Shown piece after piece: positions 22,071 to 33,449 of a DNA stretch of 64,000 nt (the first letter of the stretch is position 1; every line of letters starts with the position of its first letter). The position numbers and the translations under genes were made by a program. The DNA comes from Phoronis australis (Eukaryota > Phoronida > Phoronidae): positions 16,361 to 80,360 of the forward strand of contig NMRA01000982.1 of NCBI GenBank assembly GCA_002633005.1, given 5' to 3'. The notes beneath the pieces are model-generated. The model was not told where the DNA came from and ran no database searches. It saw only the letters and a list, made by a program, of their open reading frames with translations.

Positions 22071-24770
22071 TACTTCCCATTGCTTTCTGTACGCATTTCG
22101 TACCATGTATTTTAAACGGGCGGTCGGCCAAATCTGGCCACCTATTTTGAGCTTTCACCTCGTTACAAATACATTCCACACTTAAAGTATCATTTAAAAA
22201 AGCGCTTACTTTCTTCATTGGTCCTGTCTACTTCTATACATATCTTCGATGAAATTTAGTTGTGAGAATTAAGGTGACTTTGGCGAAGAATTCCAACTCC
22301 ACTTTTGTGGTTGGCGTTAACTTTTTCACCAAGTGCGCCATAAACACAAAGCATGTCAACTGAACCACGTGAGTTTGGCACAGGCTAGTGCAACACTGAG
22401 CAAAGCGTGTGATGCTAGCACGTGGCACTTGCAAAATAGCATGAGAAAGTCAGGTGAAATTTGTAAGATTTGTGTCCCTTGGACTTTTTATTCAAGATTC
22501 AACATGCATGATTTCACGTAACTTCCTCAAAATGGCACCCTGTACGGAAAAACTCAAGCAAACTGTGACAGATTTTCATCTATTTGTTCAAGTTGTCTTG
22601 ACTGAATCGTCTCCAGACTTATGGTATGAGTTGTTTATAACTCCATGTGCATATATGCATGTTTGATTTGTTTTTATTTTCTGTATTTTGAAATGAATAA
22701 CTTTTTGTGGGGATGTACTATCGCTCCTGAATGCCTGCGGCATCCAGGGCGATATGTAATTGCTTATTATTCATGGTGATTCCAAAAATGTATTACTCGT
22801 ACCAATTAGGCTCTTCTTATTCATGCATTCACTGGTTTTTATGAGGTGTTCATTTGCGGCAGCTGATCTCGAGTGACTGCCATTATAAAACTGTGACAGC
22901 TCTCGGCAGGAATGATAACTACAATGATCACGTGTGTGTCAGAGGACCCCAAAATTAACTAGTATATTGAAGATACTGCGTTGCACATTAGGGAAACACT
23001 GAGTAAAAAAACAGTAATAGTCATTTATAAAGGATTGCCTCTTCAAGGCTTCATCTTCAGATAAAACATGAGAGTGCTTGTTCTCACGGTCAAATGTTGT
23101 CGTTTCGATTGGACAAGAGCCAGTTTCTATGTTGTTGTTTTTTCAGCTTCACGCAATTCTATGGAACCGTAAGCTACATGTTACATTCCGACACCTACCA
23201 TGTAAACTGTAGCCAGTCATAAGACACATGAGCACCCACATTAGATATGTATATTTTTCTTTATTTTAAAGGTCTGTTGACGTTGTTACATGACTTTGGA
23301 CATTCTCTGTAGTGAGCTCAACATTGGCTTCAGCATTTGTCGCGATTCATTGAGAATGAATGCGCAGCATGTAATAGCCTCATCCAGCAACTGTTGCAGT
23401 TGTGTTATGCTCCATTTCTGGTGTCTAAGCTTTCAAAGGGACTACAGATGGGAGATACATCCTCCACAGGAACCACAAGACATCCAGCGGTGGTCGAATA
23501 TTTTCCTGCCTGTGTTTGACAAGTCTTGTGACCCACCTGGTGAATCATATGAGCCTCTGTTCACTAACTAACTGGCAATTGCCTATTATCTGAATAGTTT
23601 GCACACTTCATCGGAGGTTTGATGATCTTGGCATTTACTACATTAATATTGCAAGTAACACATTTCTTTATGACATCAGCAGTTTATCTTGTTCATGTTG
23701 AACAGGCTCAATTGCACCCACCTTCATATTCACATTATCCTTAACACTGACCCATTCTCTAGCACAGATTATTGTAGATATTCCATCTACCCTTGCGCCA
23801 TTCAGATGTGGAGTCAGCCATCAGTTGTATCCCATTCTCTGCCTCGCACCATTTAGGACAAGGGTCTGTGAAACTAAAGTCACATGACACCCAGACAAAG
23901 TCACCCAACTCTTTGTTATTTTGTGTGCACATGCTCCCTGTTTTCTGTTTTGTTCTTGTTTTGCTTATTGTTATTATTTGTTGTTACGATTTATCACTCT
24001 CCTAATTTTTTTCTTACTATAAGCCTCTGTGCACTCCCACTTCTATTATAATCACATAGTCCATCCCTTGTCAACATCAAAGATTCAGCGTCACACACAT
24101 TCAGTGTGTTTAGGCAGACAATGAAGCAGGTTGAACAAACCGTGAACGATTGTTCTTCCCTTTGTAGCATTTAGTTAAAAGGTGCTCCTTAAAGCAGTTC
24201 ACACCAAATTCCCTCATCCGGACAAAGAAAAATGGAAAAAATAAAACGTTTTCGTATTTTCCAGGACTTAGCCACCCAGGTGATTCACCATTATTTCAGT
24301 CTTTGTGACTTAGTCCTAATCATAACTACAAGCATTTGTGATCTAACGGGATTTTCCGTAGATCAGCTCATGGGTGTGTATTCGAAAAATGAAAATTTTC
24401 AGGTGTGTTAGCACCTGGGCGTTTATTCAGAAAATAGGGGCAAGTAAAGGGAAAGTCATAATTTTGGCCATGCAAATGTCATCATGGACTGAATACACAT
24501 AATTTTGGAATAAAAGTTTCCTGACTTTGATATTTTGAACTTTAAACTGTGTTTAAAAATTTTATTTTAATCAATGCATAGTTCACCAACACTTCGATCG
24601 TTTTTATAAAACTGAATTTGATGCCGAGAAGGGTTTTAAGAGGAATTTTTCCAAAGAAACGCCACTCTCTGGACACCAAACACACCCATGGGCATTTCAT
24701 CAGGTGGGCTTATCTATAGAAAGTTCCTGTAGTATGTAGTTTCTCATTGTTTGCTTTTCTGCAAGTTTAG
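22071..24770. other. No confident gene upstream of NTMT1
   Basis: The frame at 23337-23519 (IENECAACNSLIQQLLQL) looks protein-like but is preceded by adjacent stops and has no clear splice sites; it may be a dead fragment. The 5' untranslated exon of NTMT1 probably lies somewhere upstream, because a splice acceptor ends at 24770. Confidence 0.4.
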
Positions 24771-24777
24771 GTGAACA

Positions 24778-27419
24778 ATGGCTAACCCTAAAGAAGTGGA
24801 CAAGTTCTACAGTGATGCTAGTCAGTATTGGTCAGGAGTTCCTGCTACAGTGGATGGTATGCTTGGAGGATTCACGGCCATTACCAACACAGACATTCAA
24901 GGCTCCTTCGAGTTCCTGCTACCATTTATACAGGTACAACTAGCTAACAATGGTAGACTGTCATTCTGGTACAAAACTAGAGATTTCGGGTAGAAGTCTT
25001 AATCAAGTTTTTATTTTTGTCACGAACTGGGTCTCATTAAAACATGATTTATGATTTGTGGTATGACTATCCTAAGACACGAGATGTTCTCCGGATGGCT
25101 CCATCTCTAAATCCTGACTCATTTTTCCACGGTACATGTGCACTCAAACATGTTTGCATCATCATGAGTCTGGGTTCTTGGCTTCAGACTTACTAATCCA
25201 CGACGGGTCCATGGGGGGGAAGGTTCTGGGGGTTTAAACCCATTCTAACATGACCAAAACAAAGATAAGCTCCACCAGCATGACTAAACTCCGACCTCGA
25301 AAAATGTAAAATTTCACCAGTGCCAATAGTGGAAGGTATGTCAACCTACTAGTAAGCTGCACAACTAGATTAATACTAGTTTTAGACCCAAATATGATTC
25401 ATTGATGAGACGTGTGGCGCCAGTATGGCCTCAGATTTTGTTTGGCGATTGGGCAAAATCCCGAGACTCCACAAAGTTGCCATGCACATATTTAAGCATG
25501 CGCTTAAAATGCTACTGTAGGAACTAAACAGACAGTTGTTGACAAGTGTTTCATCCAAACCAGAGGGCCCAGTTCACAACTCACTGATCATTTGCTTTTA
25601 TCTTAGAAAGGAAGTGAGCCTGCACTGGTTATTAAGTTGGAGTTGAAATTGGTCATTATGAAGCACACTGTACACTTCTAATTTTCCATTCGACTAAGGA
25701 AAAAGGCTGCTTGTTATGCGAGACATTTCCTCAATTTGTCGGTTCTTCAATTCAATTATACATTCACTTTCGACTATTGCCAACTCTGTATGCCTTGTTT
25801 TTTGGGCCGGGACTATTTCACACTGCTGCATCCTCATTTACTGTGTGGTGCCAGGCCACTTTTGGCGAGTTGACTCAATCCTAAGCGTCTAACCCTGTCA
25901 TGGTTTAATTCAATTCCTGTGTACTTCAGTCTTGTACTGTAGCCCGTCCTTGAGCAGAACACTTGAGCTCCGGTACTCAAGTTGTCTCCGCTGTATAAAT
26001 GATTACATTTAATTGCTGAGATATAACCTGCTATAGACTAGTGTCCTGTCCAGGGTGAGTTAAAAGACACTTGCAGTTAGCAGCCTGCCTGATGGGCTGC
26101 TCACATAGACCTTTATTACCTAACGTTGTTACTTGCCTTGCAGAGAGTAATTTTATTCACCTTATTCTAGTTGGGTACAGTATTAATCTCAGTATATGGC
26201 AAAATTAGTGAAGAGTCGCTTTGTTGATATCTTGATCAAAACCAGTGCAGACCATCTTCTTGGTTTAAGTGACCACACTCTCTCCAGATTATCTTAATCA
26301 TGGTATGTTGGTCTGTGATCATGCCAGCGCCAGTGTCTCACCTTTGGAAATACGCTTATCATCTTGCTCTAGATATTCTTGGATTACTTTACTCTAGGAG
26401 AATGATTGTTTAATTCCCCGTAACATCCTGGTCTTGAGAACATTATCTCAACTGTCTACTGCATCTTGGACATTCCCTGCAGTCATGGTTACTGGTGGCC
26501 ATGGTAACTCTGTCTCAGTTAAAGCCTATGATTGTGTGTTTGAATACATGATGTTTTTGTAGATGCAGTTTTAATCCAAGTTCTCACTTAATGACCCCAG
26601 ACTTGGATTTACATATTGTCATAAGGAGACGATGTGACAGATAACTCAGTCTGGAAAATCACCCCAAAATTTTTGCTTTATAAATTACCGAAATGAAATA
26701 TAGCATACTGTTTTAAGAGCTATTGTACAAACTTGTGTTAAATATTCAGACACTCTGGAACTTAATAGCTGATGCTTATGTCAAGTCTGTTGCAGTCTAA
26801 AGTAGAAAATGTCAAAACAATTTGGAGTTCGAGTGGAGCGTAGACTTACATGCCCTGAAATCAGGGTGATAATTGACAGTTTACACAGTTTCTGATCGTT
26901 TTATTTCTGCAGGGTGAAAAAGCAACAGTGAAGCCACACCGAGCATGCGACTGTGGTGCAGGTATTGGGCGAATTACCAAAGACTTGCTCTTGCCTCTTT
27001 TTGATACTGTAGACCTCGTCGATGCTTGTCCGAAATTTGTTGAACAGGCGAAGCAAAACCTGCGAGATCGTTCTGTGGACCGATACATCTGCTGCGGACT
27101 ACAGGATTTTACTCCTGAGGCAGGCAGATATAACCTTATATGGATACAGTGGGTTGTAGGTCACCTGACCGATAGCGATCTTGTGAAATTCTTTACTCGA
27201 TGCAAGACTGGATTAGCTGAGAACGGAATAATCATTCTCAAGGAAAACATTGCGTCTGCGGACGACTGTGATTTTGACGATTGTGATTCCAGCTACACTC
27301 GACCCCGGCATTTGATGGAGGAACTGATTAGCAAGGCTGGTCTCAAGATTGTTAAGAATAAAAAACAGAGTGGCTTCCCATCTGACATCTATGCTGTGTG
27401 GATGTTTGCATTCCACTGA
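24778..27419 (+). CDS. NTMT1: N-terminal Xaa-Pro-Lys N-methyltransferase 1, complete
   Basis: Two coding exons, 24778-24933 and 26913-27419, with GT/AG borders in phase 0, give 220 residues against about 223 in human NTMT1 (METTL11A). The enzyme methylates the alpha-amine of proteins starting (Met-)X-Pro-Lys, using S-adenosylmethionine, mainly in the nucleus. The N-terminal helix motif YW-x5-TVDGMLGG (residues 17-31) is intact. Motif I reads DCGAGIGRITK (65-75), followed by GLQDFTPE (114-121) and the substrate-site run WIQWVVGHLTD (129-139). H136, N164 and D177 fall at the human active-site His140, Asn168 and Asp180. The start ATG follows an acceptor (AG at 24769-24770), so a 5' untranslated exon is expected upstream. 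The intron is 1979 bp. All key residues are present and the gene looks functional. Confidence 0.97.
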
Positions 27420-27653
27420 TGTCCTCATGGAATGAAACAGTCTTGTTGAAGGGGAAACCCACAGTAGTCTTAGTGTTATTCTAGTTAAAAATGCAAATGC
27501 TGTGATTTCTCGCAGACATATTTCAACGTCCATTACTCATTTGCTGGCTTTGTTAATTACTCATGCAACAGTTAAGAAAGTGACATAGCCGACTCAACAA
27601 TGAATTTTCTGGTACTTGTTTTGGCATTCAGTTTCATTGACCTTACTTTCACA

Positions 27654-27760
27654 GACATGGTGTGAGATACTGTTGAGCCGACATGGTGTGAGATACTGTC
27701 GAGCCGACATGGTGCGAGATACTGTTGAGCCGACATGGTGTGAGATACTGTTGAGCCGAC
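27654..27760 (+). repeat. 26-bp tandem repeat, four copies
   Basis: Four units of GACATGGTGTGAGATACTGT plus TGAGCC follow one another with two substitutions. They lie 235 bp past the NTMT1 stop, so probably inside its 3' untranslated region if the AATAAA at 28586 is used. Confidence 0.95.
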
Positions 27761-28585
27761 TACGCTACTTAAAACTGCTGTAGATGCATATTTTGATTCG
27801 GATCACTTATAGTTTGAAATTGGTCTTAATCTATGACTTTTGGGCTAGAAAACACCCGATGCATTTGCGCTTTTGACCAGACTCAGCGAGCTGCCTTGTC
27901 TCGGTGGGTCATTTTATGCTGATGGCATGGTCTCGACCAATAGCAAACTAATTTCTTTGCAAGCCCAGAATTCATTGATCATCTTGAGTAAGAAGAAAGT
28001 TGAGACCAGTTTTATTGGAGGACGTGGTTGATGTCAAAACGCAGGTTTATAGGAACATAAAGCTCGATACTGTTTGATGCATTGCTTATAGTTTATGGCT
28101 ATAGTCAAGAGTAGTTTCTAGAAAGTGTTTGGAGCCACCTGCAGTTCAGGTGACTTGGAGATTTTTGAAGTCATTTGAGGCCTTATGGACAAAGACGTGC
28201 ATTCAGCCAAATATTTATTGAAGTATTGATTTTTAATGAAAGTATATCTTAATGATAGGAAATGTAGAATGCCTGTAGAAATTGATTTTCGACTTTATAC
28301 CAGTCTGCCATTGATTGGGGCCTGTGACCGTGTCTTTTTGTAAAAATTAACAAAATGGTACTTAATAACAAAACAACGGTACCCAGGTATAATCTCAAAA
28401 ATGCTGCTATTGTTTTCTAAGTTATCATTTCGTTTTGTATTATGCAACTTAGCAGTCTTTGGAATTTCTTGACGGATTTAAAGGAAAGTTTTTAAACAGT
28501 TTTCTGATAGGGAGACGGGGACATCTTCCCATTTTCATAGGGGATTGACGTATTCAGTGCCATCCAGTGGCCATTTTATGATATT

Positions 28586-28591
28586 AATAAA
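28586..28591 (+). promoter_or_regulatory. Candidate NTMT1 polyadenylation signal
   Basis: AATAAA on the plus strand 1.17 kb after the NTMT1 stop, with no competing gene between. The hexamer is common in AT-rich sequence, so the assignment is tentative. Confidence 0.35.
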
Positions 28592-29623
28592 CACCCTGAT
28601 GCGCTTACTGTTTGCAATGCTGTCACTGTATCCAGTTCACTGCTAGGAGTTATTGTTGTTCAAATTTGTGATCATTTAAGTTGGAAACATAGCATGTTGA
28701 CAAAAATTTTATGTCTATTCAACACAAGAATGTTCATAAGTTGCCAGGTGTTTTTGGTGAGAAGGTTGTACTTGCGAATAATTTTGCACTCATAAGTTAA
28801 GATAATTATAAAATTATAACTATTACTTCAGCTATGACAATCAGTAATTCTAAAACATTGAATATCCCAGTATAGTGATGAAACCTGCGGTGGAACTTGC
28901 AAATGGGTTCAGAAAATGTGGTCTGGTGCTTTTCATCCACCGGTTTGTTCATCAAGATTTTTAATTTCTGTTCATGTAAAAGTATTTTTCTATAGTTTCA
29001 AATTTTAAGAAAGGTATCTGTTTACTCCTCCTCACTTCTTCCATTTTTTCCCACAAGGCAAAGCACGTTCTCTTATTTAGACTGACAAGACTTAGAGCTA
29101 GCTTATTTCCATTACTGGTATATGGAAAATGTGACCTTTGACCCTTGATGTATACAAAACGATGGCGACTCAAATAGCAGCCAAACTGATTAAGGAGCAA
29201 CTTATGCAGGTCCGAACTGTTTTAAAATTACTTATACAGGTATGATCGAAGTATTCAAATATATTCTAAAATGCACTTGTAATTATGTTCTGAATATTGC
29301 TTGCTTCATTGGCTTGCCTCGTGCTGTGCTGTCAACCTCAGATTCGAGTCCGATGACACGTGATAATCTGCCGTTATATCCATCTTGTCCTTGAGCTGTT
29401 TCTCGAATGATTGTGAGCCCATGCGCGCTGTTATCCAAGTTGAAGGAAGATTCGAAACTCTGGGTACTGCAGAGTTTTTCCTCCAGCGTATTTAAAAATC
29501 TGACGGATGATTTCTTATGGAAATTCGCTGACACGAGAAATTGAATAATTCTGTAGTAGACGTTGTGAGACGATGCTTTTGTCAGAATTATTTAAAAGAT
29601 ATTTTTGCCTCAGAGCAAAGACC
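28592..29623. other. No confident gene; weak minus-strand exon candidate at 29283-29530
   Basis: A minus-strand frame ending at 29283 reads LNTLEEKLCSTQSFESSFNL and follows an AG acceptor near 29530, so it could be an exon. I find no partner exon, and the adjacent assembly gap prevents a check. Not called as a gene. Confidence 0.3.
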
Positions 29624-29735
29624 NNNNNNNNNNNNNNNNNNNNNNNNNNNNNNNNNNNNNNNNNNNNNNNNNNNNNNNNNNNNNNNNNNNNNNNNNNNNN
29701 NNNNNNNNNNNNNNNNNNNNNNNNNNNNNNNNNNN
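29624..29735. other. Assembly gap
   Basis: 112 consecutive N. Open frames translated across it are meaningless. Confidence 1.
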
Positions 29736-29900
29736 CCCCCTTGGCTGCCGCAAAAAATGAAACGGCAAGAGCGTGAGGAAATCGAGTTAATAATTATTCC
29801 CGGTAATTAACATGCGGTAGAGGGGAGAGGAGTAGCTCAGTGTCCATACAGACCCACGGTGCAATCGTTTTCCCATTTTTTTACTCCGTTTGTTTTTTAG

Positions 29901-30022
29901 TAGTGAGTCCACATCCTCAGAAATTCGAGCCCCCTATCTTTTACGTTTATGACGGAGTTCTCCCGTTCAGTGACTTTCCAGACGTAGAGGGTTGCGAGCG
30001 TGTCTGGTATGACAACAGGCAG
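29901..30022 (+). CDS. Possible single coding exon of an unidentified gene
   Basis: A strong acceptor (TTTGTTTTTTAG, ending 29900) and a donor (GGCAG|GTCAAT, 30022) bound 122 bp whose open frame reads KFEPPIFYVYDGVLPFSDFP, then DVEGCERVWYDN. Composition (aromatic-rich, one cysteine) is protein-like. No family is recognised, no neighbouring exon was found, and the N gap lies 165 bp upstream. It could be a chance open stretch. Confidence 0.28.
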
Positions 30023-30389
30023 GTCAATTATCCGATCTACCAGGCTTATTGCAGACCATGAGTGAACACAGCCAAACACAGGGCGAATTGGTAGATTCGG
30101 AAAGAATCTATTGTCGCAACTTCAGTTGCAGTTGGGAGATTTTGGTAGCTTTTTTGACGTGTAAAAGGCCAAGTGTTGAATGTCATGAACTTTTACTGAA
30201 GAACTGTATCAAACGGCTCCAAAGGTCCATTTTTGGCTAGTAATATGTAAAGATAATTTTGAGTGACTTAATTCTTCAGATATACAGCAACTGTGACCGA
30301 CGGATACATATTCGAAAATCTTGATAGGACGGAATCTTTTGAATTATTGTAATTATTTCCCTGCTGATTTAATAAGTCATTTATATAAC

Positions 30390-30660
30390 CTCTGTCAAGT
30401 GGTTTAATCATTTTTATGCTAGTATTACATCCTGATATTTTTCGCATTTTGGCAAAATTCTGGGTTTTTAGAGTTAAAACATAATTTAAACTAGGTAAGT
30501 ATGCGAAATGATATTTATTCACGAATCATTTTTTTTGGCTTCTGGCATAATTTACATCATCAAGAACTGATGAAGGGCTTTCTAATGGCATGACTCTTGT
30601 GCAATTCGGTTTAAAAAGGCGGAGTTGCGCAAAATTTTAATGACAGTAAATTCCATACTC
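30390..30660 (-). repeat. Dispersed ~270-bp repeat, inverted partner of 6330-6600
   Basis: On the minus strand it reads GGAATTTACTGTCATTAAAA ... GCGCAACTCCGCC ... TTAGAAAGCCC ... CATTTCGCATACTT ... CCAAAATGCGAAAAATA, in the same order as 6330-6600. It has no coding content. Confidence 0.75.
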
Positions 30661-31496
30661 ACCAAGAAATCATTGATAAGTCATTACGTCATAAGTTTTT
30701 ATAATTTATGCTTATACAGGTGGTTATTAGTTATCTAGAATGCTCTCCTTACAAATCTTAGTTCAAATGGACGCAACGCATATATGCAACTTTGTCTGGT
30801 ATAAATCAATCTAATTCTGTTCAAGTTTTGCCTACTTTGTTCATCCTTCATTATCGACGATTTTGTCACGGGCGTGCCGTCCCGCCCTGCCCCGTTCCAC
30901 CCCTTCCCGCCTCGCTTCGCACGGTCCCTGTCTTATCCTTTCCTCGTTCCATCTCGTTCCCTAGTTGGTTACGGCAGTTTGTGCTGAAGGGCAAATGAGT
31001 TCTACCTGAGGATCTACTTAGAGCGCTTAGCCACACCAATGTGTCTTCGTCTAGCTCACCCATACATGTACATCGCATTGGTCAACCGGCCGAAACCAGC
31101 AATTTTAGGTTTGATGTTTTGTCAACTAAGAAATCTCCAGTCGACATCACTGCCAGGAACATGTGATATGCGAAGTGAATTAAAAAAAAAATAAAATATA
31201 CGGCTAGGCTAAAATTTGATTTTTATTCATCATATTGTAAATAGTAATTCAAAGGTTAAACTGAAAAAATGAGAAGTTATCGAAATATCCTTTTAATGAA
31301 AATTACTGGCTTGCAGCAAAACGTTTGGACCTTGATTCGCCTTTGTCTTGCAGTCCTCTTGTAGCATGTGGGGGGNTACCTTTCGTGTGCCTGCTCAGCA
31401 TCGTTGCACTTCTTGTGCTTGTGGGTATTTGCCAATGACGTACATGTACTCGAAGAATTTTCACATGTCCGCAAGTTAGTGTTTTCTGATGAAATA

Positions 31497-31590
31497 TGTC
31501 TCCCTCCCTCCTTGCTCTGTCTATGTGTCCGCCCGTCTGCTCGTCCTTCTGTCCGTTTGTCCCTCCCACCCACCATCCCGTCCACCCAGC
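31497..31590 (-). repeat. Degenerate (GGAC/GACA)n low-complexity tract
   Basis: On the minus strand this is a run of GGGACAAACGGACAGAAGGA-like units beside the left end of the solo LTR. A purer ACGG run lies at 35032-35055. The 134-codon minus-strand frame across it also crosses the LTR border and an N, so it is not a gene. Confidence 0.7.
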
Positions 31591-31601
31591 GGGGCAAATT
31601 C

Positions 31602-32515
31602 AAAACTGTCAGACGATTGACTGTGGGTTTGTTTAAAAGGTAGCTATGCTTTGAGATTGTGCGTAGATGGAGAGAGAACAATTAAATCCAGTAATTAATT
31701 TATTATGATAACCCTTAATTAGACAAGTGAAACCTGTTATTAATTAAGTAATCTACTACAAAGAAGAGTAACTACACTAGCGCTCTCTTTAATTGATTAC
31801 CTCAATCAATCAACAAAAACAATCAAATGTCTTATCTGCTATCCAAGCTAGGACTCTCGACTTGTATGTCTGTCCTGATGGTGAATCTTCGAACTACACA
31901 TACATGTACTGTATAGCGACAGTTTACTTGCTGGTCACCCACCGTCTCTGGTGATGCAACACTTGCAGGCAATTTCTTCTACCCGCGATTCTTCTTGCTG
32001 GTCACAGTCTCTGGCTGGCGACGCAACACTTCAGGTAGTATCTTACTACCCAAGATGCAAGTGACAAGCTCTTAGTTAACTTCCTGTTCGTTAACCCTTG
32101 CACTTGCCAAGATCCTTTCTAGAATCTTCCACGAGATGGCTCTGTTGTACAATTGCTTCTGTACACTAGCAAATCTTTATGCTTCAACTACTATAGCGCA
32201 TCTGAATATTTTGTTGACTTAAGCCCATATTATAATATCCTACTTATTTAGTGATTGGTTAATAAAAACCACGTGATCATTTCCAATCACATCATTGGCT
32301 GTTACAGATTGTTCTCAGAATTTTCTAGAATCTCTAGAGTACTTTGACCCCAGAACCCAAAGTTGTAAACACCATTTAAAAATAGATTTTGACTTTAAAG
32401 TACATGTCAACAAGTCTGACCCCATGATTTAAAAGTACGTATGCACAAATTTTGGGCAACTTAAAATGGATCTATTCTTACTAATTACTTAATCAATATT
32501 TATTCTGACAAAAAC
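31602..32515 (-). mobile_element. Solo LTR of the gypsy family seen at 45468, with 5-bp duplication
   Basis: 904 bp (31607-32510) begins TGTCAGA and ends TCTGACA (inverted termini), flanked by a perfect AAAAC duplication (31602-31606 and 32511-32515). The reverse complement aligns along its length with 45468-46367, the LTR in front of the reverse-transcriptase ORF, with clear divergence and at least one indel near the 5' end. No internal region is present, so it arose by LTR-LTR recombination after insertion. In element orientation it points to the minus strand. Confidence 0.95.
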
Positions 32516-32810
32516 GATTAGGCTGATTTGTCAATAATCTGGTAACAATTTTCAGAGCGCACAGTGATTTTAAAATGCTCAGTAAAATTAAAGGGCTTAT
32601 TGTTATTATAATTTTAAATTTGGCATATCATTTTTCTGCTGGATCAAAAACGCAAGAATGAGATTATAAATCATGACGTTTTGATGACATCAGCACAATC
32701 GGATTTTACATATAGCGAAGGCAACGCGCTGAAAGTGAAAATGGAACATAATATTGGGTTCCGATAGATAGAAGTATTGATAATCATGGCAGCGATGTGT
32801 TTTGGAATAA

Positions 32811-33449
32811 TTGAACTCGAGCGACGGATCGCAGAACTCGGACGAAACGGAAACAAACGAAGACACAGCTGATGAGGAAGAAGTCCAGCCGCTCTCTGAG
32901 CGCAATTCATCTTCCGAATCTATGGTTTTACCTGAAATTACGATTGAACCAGCGACGTCCGAGGAAGACGTTTCGTGCAAAGAATCGTTGGAACGCAAGA
33001 CATCGTCATCTGATTCAATTGAATTCCAAAGTGTCAGTAGTGAATCCGTCAGCTCCTTTGAAACTGACGAGGAAAGAAGTGAGGCAGACGACAACGGAAC
33101 AGAGTCGTCAATCAACTGTTCCAACAGGCAGTCCGACGGTGACGTTGGAAGCTCTGAAGAGGACAGTCTCCAAAAAACACGATCTGAACTTGAATATGAA
33201 AGATTCCTTGAATTTAACGAGATGATGCGTGAAAGATTAAAACATATTGATGAATGGCCACCGCCCAGACCGAGTCTATGGAAAAGGTTCAAAAACAGAT
33301 TTTATAAATGTTTCCCACGACTCAAGCCAAAACCAAAAGACAGAAGATACATCATTCATTTCCCGAAGCCATGGCTCAAACCCAGGACTTATGATTGGTA
33401 TCTTCCAGATCAATTTGATTGTATCGGATGGATGTGCTCGAGTTATTAG
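32811..33449 (+). CDS. Unrecognised acidic/basic protein, start uncertain
   Basis: An open frame of up to 212 residues ends with TAG. The first two thirds are rich in Ser, Glu and Asp and look disordered. The tail is basic and aromatic: an LEYERFLEFNEMMRERLKHI helix, then PPPRPSLWKRFKNRFYKCFP, and a C terminus rich in Trp and Tyr ending in cysteines. This polar switch is protein-like and unlike random sequence. The frame opens right after TAA, its first codon is TTG and the first in-frame ATG is residue 38, so either the N-terminal exon is upstream or translation starts there. A separate frame starting ATGGCAGCGATG at 32788 runs 28 codons across the same bases, hinting at a frameshift or a missed splice. 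No family recognised. Confidence 0.42.
   Translation: MNSSDGSQNSDETETNEDTADEEEVQPLSERNSSSESMVLPEITIEPATSEEDVSCKESLERKTSSSDSIEFQSVSSESVSSFETDEERSEADDNGTESSINCSNRQSDGDVGSSEEDSLQKTRSELEYERFLEFNEMMRERLKHIDEWPPPRPSLWKRFKNRFYKCFPRLKPKPKDRRYIIHFPKPWLKPRTYDWYLPDQFDCIGWMCSSY

Noticed and set aside
27654-27760. CRISPR-like array
   Set aside because: Repeats are contiguous without spacers and the host is a eukaryote; the same applies to the other tandem arrays.
31277-31681. 134-codon minus-strand frame
   Set aside because: Crosses an N, a low-complexity tract and the border of the solo LTR, so it cannot be one gene.
32690-33292. 200-codon minus-strand frame
   Set aside because: A Ser-rich mirror of the acidic plus-strand frame; its composition follows from the complement.
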